DNA from: Microvirga pakistanensis
GTDB taxonomy: Bacteria > Pseudomonadota > Alphaproteobacteria > Rhizobiales > Beijerinckiaceae
NCBI RefSeq assembly: GCF_004458765.1
Contig: NZ_SPJX01000156.1
Span: 124,001 to 188,000, forward strand
DNA length: 64,000 nucleotides
Direction of reading: 5' to 3'
The translations under genes and the position numbers were made by a program. Within the stretch, counting starts at the first letter, position 1. Every line of letters begins with the position of its first letter. Below, piece after piece: positions 25,192 to 34,038 of the stretch. Below the pieces are notes generated by a model. It worked only from the letters and a program-made list of their open reading frames with translations, was not told the origin of the DNA and made no database searches.

Positions 25192-26879
25192 CCGTGGTTC
25201 AGCTCGTTGATCAGCAGCTTTTGGTGCTCCTCGGCTCGCTTACGTGCACTGATGTCGCGGGTTACACCTAGATGTGCGGTGGAGCCGTCCGGCATCGTTA
25301 GCGGGACTGCATGTGTCTCCATGTGCCGACGCGTGCCCTTCAGGCCGATGATGTCAAACTCCCAACTCAGGCTCTCACCATTGCAAACACGCGCGTGGTT
25401 GGCTCTCCATTCCTGCCGGAACTCGGGAGCAATGACATCCAGCACGCTGGCGCCTTTCAGCATGGCAGGATCAGCAATCTCCAGCATGGCAAGGCCAGCC
25501 GGGTTCATCTCCAGGACCTTGCCGTCAGCTGCGACCAGCTTCACGCATTCCGGCGTCGCCTCGATGATTGCCCGGTGCCGCGCCTCACTCTTGCGAAGGG
25601 CCTCCTCGATCTTCTTGAGGTCACTGATGTCGCGCGAGATCGAGAGGATCTTCTCGACCTTGCCATCAGGCCCGGTGATCGGCGTGACAGCCACATCCCA
25701 CCATTTGAGAGTGCCCTTGAAGGTCGGCGTCGGCCCCTGGAAGCGGGCCATACCGCCGGCAAGAGCGGTCTCGACAGCCTCACGCGCCTTGGGATGCTCA
25801 GGACCGTACCAGAAGCTGCGCCAGTCACAACCCTGAATGGCCCCGAAGTCGTCTACCTCCATGACCTCCATGCCGCCCGCGCTCATGAATTGGAGCCGGC
25901 CGTTGGTGTCGAGCACCTTGATGCAGTCGCTGGAGCTCTCCAGGATACGCCGGTTGAACTCCTCGCTTTCCCGCAGCGCCTGTTCAGCTTGGACCTGCTC
26001 GGTGACATCGTAGCCCTCACCAAAGATACCGGTAACATGGCCGGAAGCATCGGTGATAGGCTGATAAACGAAGTTGAGAAACCGCTGCTCGGCCGCTCCA
26101 CTCGGCACCTGCTGAAGGGAGATCGGGATTGCGTTCGCGATAAAGGCTTTTCCAGTCCGGTAGACCTCATCCAGCAACTCGATAAAGCCTTGCTCCACGA
26201 GCTCCGGCAGCGCCTCCCGCGCTTGCATTCCGAGCACCTCGCGGTGACCGATCAGTTGCTGATAGGATGAATTCACAAGCTCGAAGACGTGATCGGGCCC
26301 TCGGACTATCGCCATGAAGCTTGGCGCTTGCTGGAACAGTTGCTGCAGGCGCTCACGCTCAGCCATGGCTCGGCGTTCAGCAAGAACCTTGCCCGTCGTC
26401 TCAACAGCGGCGCAGAACATCCCCGCGACTTGGCCGCTTTCATCGCGGATGGGCGTGTAGGAGAAGCTGAACCAGGCATCTTCCCTGCGGCCGTGCCGCT
26501 CCATGGGAATGAGGAGATCCTCGAACCAGCTCGCCTGTCCGGAGAGTGTCTGCTCGACGATGGGGCCGATCTGCCCCCAGATATCGGCCCACACCTCAGC
26601 AAAGGGACGGCCAAGAGCGCCAGGATGCCTGACACCGAAGATCGGCGCATACTCGTCGTTGTAGAGGAAAGCGAGCTCAGGCCCCCAGGCGACAAACATC
26701 GCCTGCTTGGCATTGAGCATCAGCTCGACATAGTTCCGCAGGGACTGGGGCCAATGTGCTGGCTCCCCCAGCGGCGATGTGGACCAATCGTGCGCCCGCA
26801 TGCGGGCGCCCATGTGTCCACCACCTTGAAGCAAGTCATGCATGGTCGGCAGCTGTTTGGCCGGGAAGTTTATCAGCAT
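25188..26879 (-). CDS. Multi-PAS sensor part of an HWE-type histidine kinase (frameshifted at its end)
   Basis: The 563-residue frame carries four PAS domains. These are an N-terminal one (WSTSPLGEPAHWPQSLRNYV, MFVAWGPELAFLYNDEYAPI), a second around FVAIV/FELVNSSYQQLIGHREVLG, a third around FNRRILESSSDCIKVLDTNG and a fourth around RHRAIIEATPECVKLVAADG, each with its PAC motif. It is cytosolic, with no membrane segment. It stops right after the phosphoacceptor His (LINELNHG) through a one-base deletion near 25191-25195; the ATPase domain follows in the next frame. ATGs at residues 13 and 27 are alternative starts. Light, redox or ligand sensing is possible, but no cofactor motif is evident. 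Confidence 0.8.
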   Translation of the reverse strand: MLINFPAKQLPTMHDLLQGGGHMGARMRAHDWSTSPLGEPAHWPQSLRNYVELMLNAKQAMFVAWGPELAFLYNDEYAPIFGVRHPGALGRPFAEVWADIWGQIGPIVEQTLSGQASWFEDLLIPMERHGRREDAWFSFSYTPIRDESGQVAGMFCAAVETTGKVLAERRAMAERERLQQLFQQAPSFMAIVRGPDHVFELVNSSYQQLIGHREVLGMQAREALPELVEQGFIELLDEVYRTGKAFIANAIPISLQQVPSGAAEQRFLNFVYQPITDASGHVTGIFGEGYDVTEQVQAEQALRESEEFNRRILESSSDCIKVLDTNGRLQFMSAGGMEVMEVDDFGAIQGCDWRSFWYGPEHPKAREAVETALAGGMARFQGPTPTFKGTLKWWDVAVTPITGPDGKVEKILSISRDISDLKKIEEALRKSEARHRAIIEATPECVKLVAADGKVLEMNPAGLAMLEIADPAMLKGASVLDVIAPEFRQEWRANHARVCNGESLSWEFDIIGLKGTRRHMETHAVPLTMPDGSTAHLGVTRDISARKRAEEHQKLLINELNHG

Positions 26880-27064
26880 GGTGCGCGCTCTACGGCACCA
26901 CGCCTGAGCGGCTGCTCAACCTGACGCTCGCGCTCGTCCAGCAGCCGCAGGGCGGCTCTCACGACCTCGCTGGCGCTACGATAACGGCCCGAGGCGACCT
27001 TGCTGTCAATAAGGAACTCCAGCTCAGGAGTGAGCGAAACGTTGCGGGTTTTGCGGATGGTCAT
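26873..27064 (-). CDS. Orphan ParD-type antitoxin, C-terminally altered
   Basis: The 63-residue product has a ribbon-helix-helix domain (TIRKTRNVSLTPELEFLIDS, then GRYRSASEVVRAALRLLDER) typical of ParD antitoxins. The expected acidic tail that wraps the ParE toxin is replaced by EQPLRRGAVERAPC. No parE gene follows: the next gene downstream, overlapping by seven bases, is the PAS kinase. It is either a relic after loss of parE or a DNA-binding protein co-opted to regulate the kinase gene. Confidence 0.65.
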   Translation of the reverse strand: MTIRKTRNVSLTPELEFLIDSKVASGRYRSASEVVRAALRLLDERERQVEQPLRRGAVERAPC

Positions 27065-27293
27065 AAAGTATCATCAAGCGGGGATGGGACCCGTAACAAC
27101 CTTTGACACACGACTTAGTTCCACAGGCAAATTGGCCAGAAACCCGAGCCCTGCGAGATCAAGCATCGGCGCTTGTTTAGAAGGTGTTTGCCTACTTCTA
27201 GTTCCTAACGTGAGCACATGAGTTAGAGAGCCTGCTATTCCTCTTGAAGTTTTACGGATATGGCTGAATTCATTTCATCTGGGGCGTTTCAAC

Positions 27294-29348
27294 GTGCGCA
27301 ACATTGCGGAGATCCTGAGCGGGAAACGGGCACTTTTGTGGCTCGTCGTTGCTTGGGCGGTACTTTGTATCGGCATTGGCCTAATCGGGTTTGGCACCTT
27401 GCGCCAGACAAAGCGCCAGATGGCCGACGAGGCGGCAGCCAATGCGGAGCGGGTTTCCCGCCTGTTGCTCGCAAACTTTGAGCGTACATCGGACTCAGTT
27501 GACGGGTTCCTGAAGAACTTCGCAACAGGGTTTTCCCCGCAGTCGACCCCAAGCGAGCTTTTCGAGCGGCTTCGCAGCCTTAACCTGCCGAGTGCAATTG
27601 TGCAGCTGACCGTTGTCAGCCCTGACGGACGAGCGCTGGTGAACAATCTCACCCCTGAGCCCGAGCGCGTTGATGTCTCCGACCGGATGCATATCCGTGT
27701 CCATCGCGAGAACCGGGTGGACGGCCTCTATATCAGCCCCCCAGTTTTGGGACGCATCTCGAATCTCTGGACGATCCAATTCACGCGAGCGGTTCGCGAT
27801 GGCGAGGGCAATCTCCAGGCCATCCTGGTGGCCTCCTATGACCTGAGAGACTTCACCTCGTTCTATGGCGGCCTCAACATCGGCGGACAAGGCATGGTCG
27901 CGCTGGCGGGCCTTGACGGCATCGTGCGCGTCCGCAGCGCGGCAGAGGCGAGCTATGCGCAGGACCTTTCCGCATTGCCCCGGTTCCAAAAGATCGTTGC
28001 GGAGCGGAACGGCCGCTTCGACGACCTCAGCGCCATCGATAATGTCGCACGCGTCGGCTATTTCACCACGTCGGAGCGCTACCCGTTTCTCACGATGGTG
28101 GCCTTCGATCAGGCTTACCTGGATCGCCGCTTGGCGGCCGTGAGATTGCCCATCATTGCCTCCTTACTTGGCTTGGCCTTGGTGCTGACACTTGCCATGG
28201 TGGCGGCGGTCTGGGTTGTGCGACGCGAGGCAGCGGCCACAGCACGCCTCCACCATACGCAGCGCCTGGAGGCCCTGGGCCGCCTGACCGGTGGCATCGC
28301 CCACGACTTCAACAATCTGCTCACCATCATTATGGGCAGCCTCGACATGCTGCGCCAGGCCAGGGAGGACCGGCGTGCGCGCTACATTGATAATGCTGTT
28401 TTTGCCGGCGAACGCGCCAAGGCCCTCACGCACCAGCTTCTCGCCTTCAGCCGCCGTCAAACGCTTTCGCCTGCCGTTACAGACCTCAACCGCTTGGTTG
28501 TCGAGATCGGAGGGATGCTGACCCACTCCCTTCGCGACGACATCGCTGTGGAATTGGACCTCAGCCCACAGCTGTGGCCCGTGAAGATCGATGCGGATCA
28601 GTTCCATGTCGCTCTCATCAACCTTGCCGTGAATGCCCGTGACGCCATGCCAAACGGCGGCGTGCTGCGCATCCAGAGCCAAAATCATCCTGCCACGGAC
28701 GAGGTTTGCCTCACGGTGAGCGATACCGGCACGGGCATGAGCCAGGACATCGCCGCCCGGGTGTTCGAGCCCTTTTTCACGACTAAGGAGATGGGCAAGG
28801 GAACGGGGCTGGGGCTGGCACAGGTGTATGGCTTTGTTCATCAATCAGGAGGCAAGCTGAAGCTTGATACGACTCCCGGAACAGGCACTGCGGTATCACT
28901 GCTATTCCCACGTTCATGCGAGCCAATGCAGGCTGTGATTGCCGAGAACGACGAGTTGCCCTCCCTGCCTGCGGGATTGAACGTCCTCGTTGTCGATGAC
29001 AATCCCGATATTTCGGCCTTGGCTACCAATGCTCTTGAGGAGCAAGGCTGCATAGTAAAGCAAGCACACTCTGCGACGGAGGCGATGTCAATTCTGCGCA
29101 AAGCGTCCTTTGACGTGTTGCTGTCGGATATTGTGATGCCCGGCGAGATGGATGGGATTAGCCTGGCAAGGCTTGCCAAGGCTGCTTCGCCCGATCTGAT
29201 CGTTATCCTCATGACTGGATACAGCGAAAGACTGGAAGGTGGCGAAGTCGTCGAGAGCGAGCTTCTGCTTAAGCCGTTTGCCTCGCGTGAGCTGACGGCC
29301 GCATTGCAGCGGGCTTTGGGGCACTTGCCAACGACAGGCAAGATGTAA
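27294..29348 (+). CDS. Hybrid sensor histidine kinase/response regulator
   Basis: GTG start. The 684-residue protein has an N-terminal membrane helix (LLWLVVAWAVLCIGIGLIGF), a periplasmic PDC/dCache-like sensor (~40-270; VSDRMHIRVHRENRVDGLYI), a second helix (~280-300) and a HisKA domain with H-box GRLTGGIAHDFNNLLTIIMG. A HATPase_c domain follows (NLAVNARDAMPNGG N-box, DTGTGM, KGTGLGLAQVYGFV). A C-terminal receiver domain carries the phospho-Asp in LLSDIVMPGEMDG. This HDFNNL type is common in Hyphomicrobiales. No DNA-binding partner is adjacent; the Crp-type regulator gene about 220 bases downstream is a possible functional neighbour. Confidence 0.9.
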   Translation: MRNIAEILSGKRALLWLVVAWAVLCIGIGLIGFGTLRQTKRQMADEAAANAERVSRLLLANFERTSDSVDGFLKNFATGFSPQSTPSELFERLRSLNLPSAIVQLTVVSPDGRALVNNLTPEPERVDVSDRMHIRVHRENRVDGLYISPPVLGRISNLWTIQFTRAVRDGEGNLQAILVASYDLRDFTSFYGGLNIGGQGMVALAGLDGIVRVRSAAEASYAQDLSALPRFQKIVAERNGRFDDLSAIDNVARVGYFTTSERYPFLTMVAFDQAYLDRRLAAVRLPIIASLLGLALVLTLAMVAAVWVVRREAAATARLHHTQRLEALGRLTGGIAHDFNNLLTIIMGSLDMLRQAREDRRARYIDNAVFAGERAKALTHQLLAFSRRQTLSPAVTDLNRLVVEIGGMLTHSLRDDIAVELDLSPQLWPVKIDADQFHVALINLAVNARDAMPNGGVLRIQSQNHPATDEVCLTVSDTGTGMSQDIAARVFEPFFTTKEMGKGTGLGLAQVYGFVHQSGGKLKLDTTPGTGTAVSLLFPRSCEPMQAVIAENDELPSLPAGLNVLVVDDNPDISALATNALEEQGCIVKQAHSATEAMSILRKASFDVLLSDIVMPGEMDGISLARLAKAASPDLIVILMTGYSERLEGGEVVESELLLKPFASRELTAALQRALGHLPTTGKM

Positions 29349-29571
29349 AAGCAGGATAAAATCAGCCTGAGTCTGTGGGACTTATCTCTGGTTGTCTAAC
29401 CTCCGAAGCGTGAAGTAGCCAAGAACGAGGGCGCGCAAGAGTTACTTGCACATGGCAGGCTCCTCCTCACCGCCGTCCTGACATGTCACAGAATTCATCG
29501 GCTAAACAAAACTGCCGTTGGCGCGTTATTAAGGCTCAGTTAGTCGTTTGTTCTTGCTCGTGAGAGGGATC

Positions 29572-30399
29572 ATGCTTCCGGACGGGCGACGTATTCTCCC
29601 AGCGGCCAAGAGCTTGCCGCGGGATCATCGTGCCAACCGTTTCATTGCCGCGCTGGAACCAGGCGACTTTGCGATCCTGGAGCCGTACCTTGAGGTTGTG
29701 GATCTGCCGCGAGGCCGGGTGCTCTACGATACCGGTGACACCATCCGGCACGCCTATTTCCCACACGATGCCATCATCTCCCTGGTTGGAGCGATGGAGG
29801 ATGGCCGTCTGGTTGAGGTGGCGCTGTTTGGCCGTGAGGGCTTCTGCGGGTATCTGGGCCATCTGATCAATGACGAAGCTTTCGGGCGCTACGTGGTACA
29901 AATTCCCGGCTCTGGCTCGCGGGTCGAGCTCAGACACCTGCACGAGGCGATCAGATCGCGCTCCACTCTTCGTCGGCAGGTGTTCGGATACAGCGACGCC
30001 CTGCTCGCGCAGGCGTTCCAGACGGTGGCCTGCAACGCCATTCATTCCGTCGAGGCCCGGTGCTGCCGATGGCTTCTCAGCACGCATGACCGGGTGGATC
30101 ATGATGCCCTACCCCTCACTCATGAGTTTCTGGCCGAGATGCTAGGTGTGCAGCGTTCCACGGTCAGCGCCATCCTGCGTACTCTTCAGGCGACCGGTCT
30201 GATTACCCAGCAGCGAGGTGGCATCGTGGTGACAGACCGACTTGGCCTCGAGCAGGCAGCCTGCGAGTGCTATAGCAGGATCCGCTATCACTTTGAGAAG
30301 CTGCTGCCCGGAACCTATGCTCCCCCTGATCACAATGAGCTGACCCCATCCACCCAGCCGGTGCTACCGGCGTCTGCTATGGCCAAACCTCGAAGGTGA
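29572..30399 (+). CDS. Crp/Fnr-family transcriptional regulator
   Basis: ATG 29572 has GAGAGGG upstream and is preferred to TTG 29548. The 275-residue protein has a cNMP-binding-like jelly-roll (DLPRGRVLYDTGDTIRHAYF, GREGFCGYLGHL, PGSGSRVELRHL) and a Crp winged helix (TLPLT-like LPLTHEFLAEMLGVQRSTVS, then AILRTLQATGLITQQRG). The phosphate-binding RxS segment of true cAMP receptors is not obvious, and no N-terminal Cys cluster for [4Fe-4S] is present, so the ligand is unclear. The extended C-terminal tail (residues ~245-275) is Pro-rich. Three intact or broken cyclases in the window make cyclic-nucleotide control conceivable. Confidence 0.85.
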   Translation: MLPDGRRILPAAKSLPRDHRANRFIAALEPGDFAILEPYLEVVDLPRGRVLYDTGDTIRHAYFPHDAIISLVGAMEDGRLVEVALFGREGFCGYLGHLINDEAFGRYVVQIPGSGSRVELRHLHEAIRSRSTLRRQVFGYSDALLAQAFQTVACNAIHSVEARCCRWLLSTHDRVDHDALPLTHEFLAEMLGVQRSTVSAILRTLQATGLITQQRGGIVVTDRLGLEQAACECYSRIRYHFEKLLPGTYAPPDHNELTPSTQPVLPASAMAKPRR

Positions 30400-30507
30400 G
30401 GTCGCGCCAGAGTTGCTCCCCTGTCAGGGAGTGAGGCAGCAGGTATCGTGCAACCGGAGCAACTATTTTCATTCTTGGATGTGAGCCGGCTCTCATTACT
30501 CCGAGCC

Positions 30508-30999
30508 TTAAGTGGCAGCGGCAGGGTTGATGGCGTCCTCAGCCAACTCAGAGAGGATCTGGTCGGTGTTCTCTTCTTCAACCAGGGTTTCCTGGATGAG
30601 ACCTTCGGCCTCTGTGAGGCCAAGCTGCTTGGCCCAGGCCAACAGGGTGCCGTAGCGGGTAATCTCGTAATGCTCCACCGCTTGGGCTGCTGCGATCAGC
30701 CCAGCATCCAGGGCCTCGCCGTCCCTGAACTCCTGAAGGATCTCCTGCCCTTCCTCAATGATGCCCTGAATGGCCCTGCATTCGACCGCCGTAGGCTTCT
30801 CGCCCAGCATCTGAAAAACCTGCTCCAAGCGTTTCACCTGCCCTTCGGTTTCCTTCAGGTGGACAGCGAAAGCGCCCTTGAGCTCTTCAGCCTGAGCGGC
30901 CTCTGCCAGCTGCGGTAGCGCTTTGAGAATGGCGTTCTCGGCAAAGTAGGTGTCCTTGAGCTGGTGCAAAAAGAGAGCTTTCAGATCCTTCTCGGACAT
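30508..30999 (-). CDS. DUF892 ferritin-like protein (YciE/YciF type)
   Basis: ATG 30999 has GGAG ten bases upstream; the frame is open to 31050. The 163-residue product is a canonical DUF892 protein (DLKALFLHQLKDTYFAENAI, LKGAFAVHLKETEGQVKRLE, CRAIQGIIEEGQEILQEF, GLIAAAQAVEHYEITRYGTL, LIQETLVEEENTDQILSELA). The Glu/His pattern of a di-iron ferritin-like bundle is complete. It is the only DUF892 gene of this subtype in the window that is undamaged; a pseudogene at 11261 and a 3' relic at 8687 are relatives. Probably a cytosolic stress protein. Confidence 0.88.
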   Translation of the reverse strand: MSEKDLKALFLHQLKDTYFAENAILKALPQLAEAAQAEELKGAFAVHLKETEGQVKRLEQVFQMLGEKPTAVECRAIQGIIEEGQEILQEFRDGEALDAGLIAAAQAVEHYEITRYGTLLAWAKQLGLTEAEGLIQETLVEEENTDQILSELAEDAINPAAAT

Positions 31000-31050
31000 T
31001 CCTGTTCTCCTGCTGGGTTGAGCCACGACCCGGGTAACCTCCCTGAGCAC

Positions 31051-31699
31051 CGTAGCGTTCCAGGAAATCTTCGTTCGGAGCTTGCGCCGACGACTCCGCT
31101 CGGGGGGAAGCTAGATTTCGAGTAGATGAAAGCCGGGAAATCGGTCGAAGTCGGAGGTATTCGGGGCTGTTTCCGCCAAACCGTTCTGTCGCTTGGACGA
31201 GACCTCCGAGCCGACGCTTGCAGACGCGATCCAAGCTTCAGGATACCGGGTACTCCGGTTCGTTCCGAGCGAGCCTGGGCGCCTCATTTCTTCGCCCAGC
31301 TTGTTCGCCCAGGACCGCCGGCATCTGACCAAAACTAGGGAGCCTTGGCATACTACCCTGCCAGCTAGAGTGAAGTTCTGTCCAGCCTGGCCGCTCACAT
31401 AAAAGGCCGAGTTCAAAGCAGAAGCGGACGTTCATCAAACGTCCGCTTCGTGCCGATAGTCTTGAAAAATCCCGAGGCGCGGCTGCGTCGGTCTATTACT
31501 AGGGTCTGTGTGCCAGATCAGGCCCAGCATCCTGCACGTCAAGCACCCGAAAAACAGCACTTGCGGAGTTTCTCAACAAGATCTGCCAGACGGCGATGTT
31601 ACTGGCCTCGGCGAGTGAGGCTTCGTCCTATGGTGGCGTCCCCTCGTGACCCCGACGAGTTGACGCGACTGGAGAAGGCACCGTTGTCCGCTCGATGAG
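31051..31699. other. Gene-free stretch with a strong hairpin
   Basis: No supported gene. Several short frames look non-coding. A perfect 12-bp inverted repeat GAAGCGGACGTT / AACGTCCGCTTC with a 5-base loop occupies 31421-31449. Its GTCCGCTT core recurs in the dispersed repeats of the 35-44 kb region. Confidence 0.5.
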
Positions 31700-32956
31700 T
31701 CAGAGCTTGCAGCCGGGATTGGGCCCTTCCTGAACCGGAGCAGTTGCTAGAGGTGAAAACACCTCTATCTCACGGCTGACGCCCGCAAGAGCATGCCAGC
31801 CCAAACTCCCAAGCTGCTCCTTCAAGTGCCCTGCAACAGCCTCTGACAGGACGAGGGGAACATCGAGCGTCTTGCAGAGCGTCTCCAGGCGCGCGACCTC
31901 GTTGACCGTCGACCCCATGACTGTGAAATCAAGCCGCTGCGCCGAGCCCACATTGCCATACATGACGGTGCCGGCATGAAGCGCAATCCCGCAGCGGATC
32001 TGCGCTCTTCCTGCCGCAGCCTGCTCAGCATTGATGCTTTCCAGCCTTGCGAGAGCATCACGCCCAGCTGCAAACGCCAGTTCGCAGGCCTCCACCTCCG
32101 TGAGGGCGTCGTCCCCGAAGGGAAACATGGCAAGCACGCCATCCCCGATGAACTTCAGAACCTCGCCACCATGCGCGATGACCGCATCAACAACGCAGTC
32201 ATAGTAGCTGTCGAGTGTGGAAAGGTACGTGTCAAGCGCGCTGGTCTCCGCCAGGGCGGTCGAGCCGCGCAGATCGCTATGCCAGACAACGGCCCTGATG
32301 ATCTGACCTTGCCCGCGCCGCACATGCCCGAGCAGCACATTTCGGCCAGAGGTTGGCCCAAGATAGGCCCCTAGGAGGGTCTCGGCCATCTCCAGGATCG
32401 CCCCAACCTTAATCGCAACCGAGATCGGCACCGCGAGGTCGCGGAACAGGGCGATGTCACTCCTGTTGAACCCGCCCTCCTGGGTTGTGCCAAATGAGCC
32501 AGTGACCCCCTCGTGCATGATCAACCCGTCCGGCAGATCAGGCCAGACCGTCCGATCCGCGCAGGTACCGAACGGCTCGAAGAAGGCGAAGTAATCCTTA
32601 TAGCCGAGGCTCCTGAGACGATCCAGGAAAGGAAATGGCAGCACAACGTTAGGATCATCCAAGCGATACCGCATTTCACGAGTTCCGGTCGCCTGCATGT
32701 TCAGAAACGGCGAAGGAAGGCGCAGAATGTCAATCCGAACGACAGCCTGCCGTTCGGCTGTTCGTGTACTGCGGGTCCACGTGAAGTTCATCCCGTCGAA
32801 CTGCGGGTGGAACACGAGGTAACCGACCACTGATCGGTCGAGGTTGATCCCTGCGTTCAGGAGTTGCTCACACAAGCCCTCCAGAACTTTGCCAGAGCCC
32901 ATTCCCCTCAGCCCCTGCTGATGAAGCCAGGCAATGATCGGAGCAGCCCTGCCCAT
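31700..32956 (-). CDS. Adenylate/guanylate cyclase (class III), soluble
   Basis: This 418-residue protein has an N-terminal region of about 200 residues without membrane helices (possibly a GAF-like sensor; DYFAFFEPFGTCADR, GVTGSFGTTQEGGF). A class III cyclase domain follows. Metal-binding Asp residues are in VVWHSDLRGSTALAE and EVLKFIGDGVLAMFPF, and the substrate-region Asn/Arg in MGSTVNEVARLETL. HAGTVMYGNVGS and RLDFTVMG are typical. It makes cAMP or possibly cGMP in the cytosol; the purine-specifying residues do not let me decide. It is divergent from the integrase relic region. Confidence 0.87.
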   Translation of the reverse strand: MGRAAPIIAWLHQQGLRGMGSGKVLEGLCEQLLNAGINLDRSVVGYLVFHPQFDGMNFTWTRSTRTAERQAVVRIDILRLPSPFLNMQATGTREMRYRLDDPNVVLPFPFLDRLRSLGYKDYFAFFEPFGTCADRTVWPDLPDGLIMHEGVTGSFGTTQEGGFNRSDIALFRDLAVPISVAIKVGAILEMAETLLGAYLGPTSGRNVLLGHVRRGQGQIIRAVVWHSDLRGSTALAETSALDTYLSTLDSYYDCVVDAVIAHGGEVLKFIGDGVLAMFPFGDDALTEVEACELAFAAGRDALARLESINAEQAAAGRAQIRCGIALHAGTVMYGNVGSAQRLDFTVMGSTVNEVARLETLCKTLDVPLVLSEAVAGHLKEQLGSLGWHALAGVSREIEVFSPLATAPVQEGPNPGCKL

Positions 32957-33059
32957 GCTGCAGCCTCCTGCGTTCGATATTGTGGCACGCAGAGCCCTCG
33001 CAAGCCAGGTGAGGATTCTGAACTGCAGCCTTTTGAGATGGCCGCCCCAGACTCTCCAT

Positions 33060-33446
33060 TGGCCAGCGTGTGAATTGAACTTCCGAGGGTCCGGGTCAGG
33101 TCAGGAAGGAAAGTACAACAATCATCGCGAAGGTGTGCATACTGCTTCCTCTCGGACCTTCATAACCGGGGATCGAAGGTAGCCGACCGCCAGGGCAATT
33201 CAGGCCAAGGATAGCGACGGACATATCTTCCAAACTACCGCTCCTTGCGTGGATTTCAATGCAGAACGCTCGTTGAGGTGGCCTCCTCACGAGTGCTACA
33301 CAGGGCGTCCATCTGGTGCCGCTAAGTCCTTGTTGTTTCAGGGCTTCGGGTAGCTTTCCGCGGAGTCTCCCCCTCTCCGCCAATTTTCTTCTCTCAGCTG
33401 TTGATTTAGCTCAACTTATCTGCATTTCATCAACTCGGTCCCAACA
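33060..33446. other. Gene-free stretch upstream of the integrase relic
   Basis: No gene could be supported. The missing N-terminal two thirds of the integrase would be expected here but are not recognisable in any frame. Confidence 0.4.
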
Positions 33447-33791
33447 GAGGCCCCCGAGCAGACCCGCGAGACTGTGGGGCGCTGGTTGGAGAAGAAGGAC
33501 CGGCACAGGGGCGAGCCGCTGTTGCCAAGCCGGACCAATCGAGGGAGGCCCATGACGACGCGCCAATACGCCCGCCTGCTGGCATCCTGGCTTCGCGCGA
33601 TTGGCCTTGATCCCCTCGCCTACGGCACCCATTCCCTACGACGTACCAGGGCCTCAATGATCTACCGACGAACAGGCAACCTCCGGGCCGTCCAGCTCCT
33701 GCTGGGTCACACCAAGATCGAGAGTACCGTGCGGTATCTCGGCATTGATGTCGACGATGCCCTTCTGACTACGGAGCAGGTTGAGATCTAA
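33447..33791 (+). pseudogene. Tyrosine recombinase/integrase, 5'-truncated
   Basis: The open frame (EAPEQTRETVGRWLEKKDRH, TTRQYARLLASWLRAIGLDP) ends with the catalytic C-terminal box of a phage-type integrase: YGTHSLRRTRASMIYRRTGN (HxxR) and LRAVQLLLGHTKIESTVRYL with the nucleophile Tyr. The C-terminus DVDDALLTTEQVEI is normal for this family of small Proteobacterial integrases (~200 residues). The first ~90 residues, with the Arg I box, are missing, so it cannot be active. A GTG at 33474 could be used, but I read it as a relic of a mobile element. Confidence 0.75.
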
Positions 33792-34038
33792 ACGCCAAGG
33801 CGGCCCGCCGACGGGCCGCCTCAAGGCCTTCTGCCTGCGACAATCCAAGACGCCTATCCTGGTGGAATTTCCCGACCAAGCCGGCAGCGTGCATTCAACG
33901 GAAGTGGCAGAGCAATCGATCAAGGATCACTCATGCAGCACCGTTGAAGCCGCGCTAGGCTGGGCGTATGGTGAGTTGGGCTGGGTATTCGCGGATGAGG
34001 CCGGGCGCCCAATCGGGTCCTCCGGCAGGGAGGAAGCG

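Noticed and set aside
31111-31416. 101-residue minus-strand frame
   Set aside because: No recognisable domain and an unfavourable composition.
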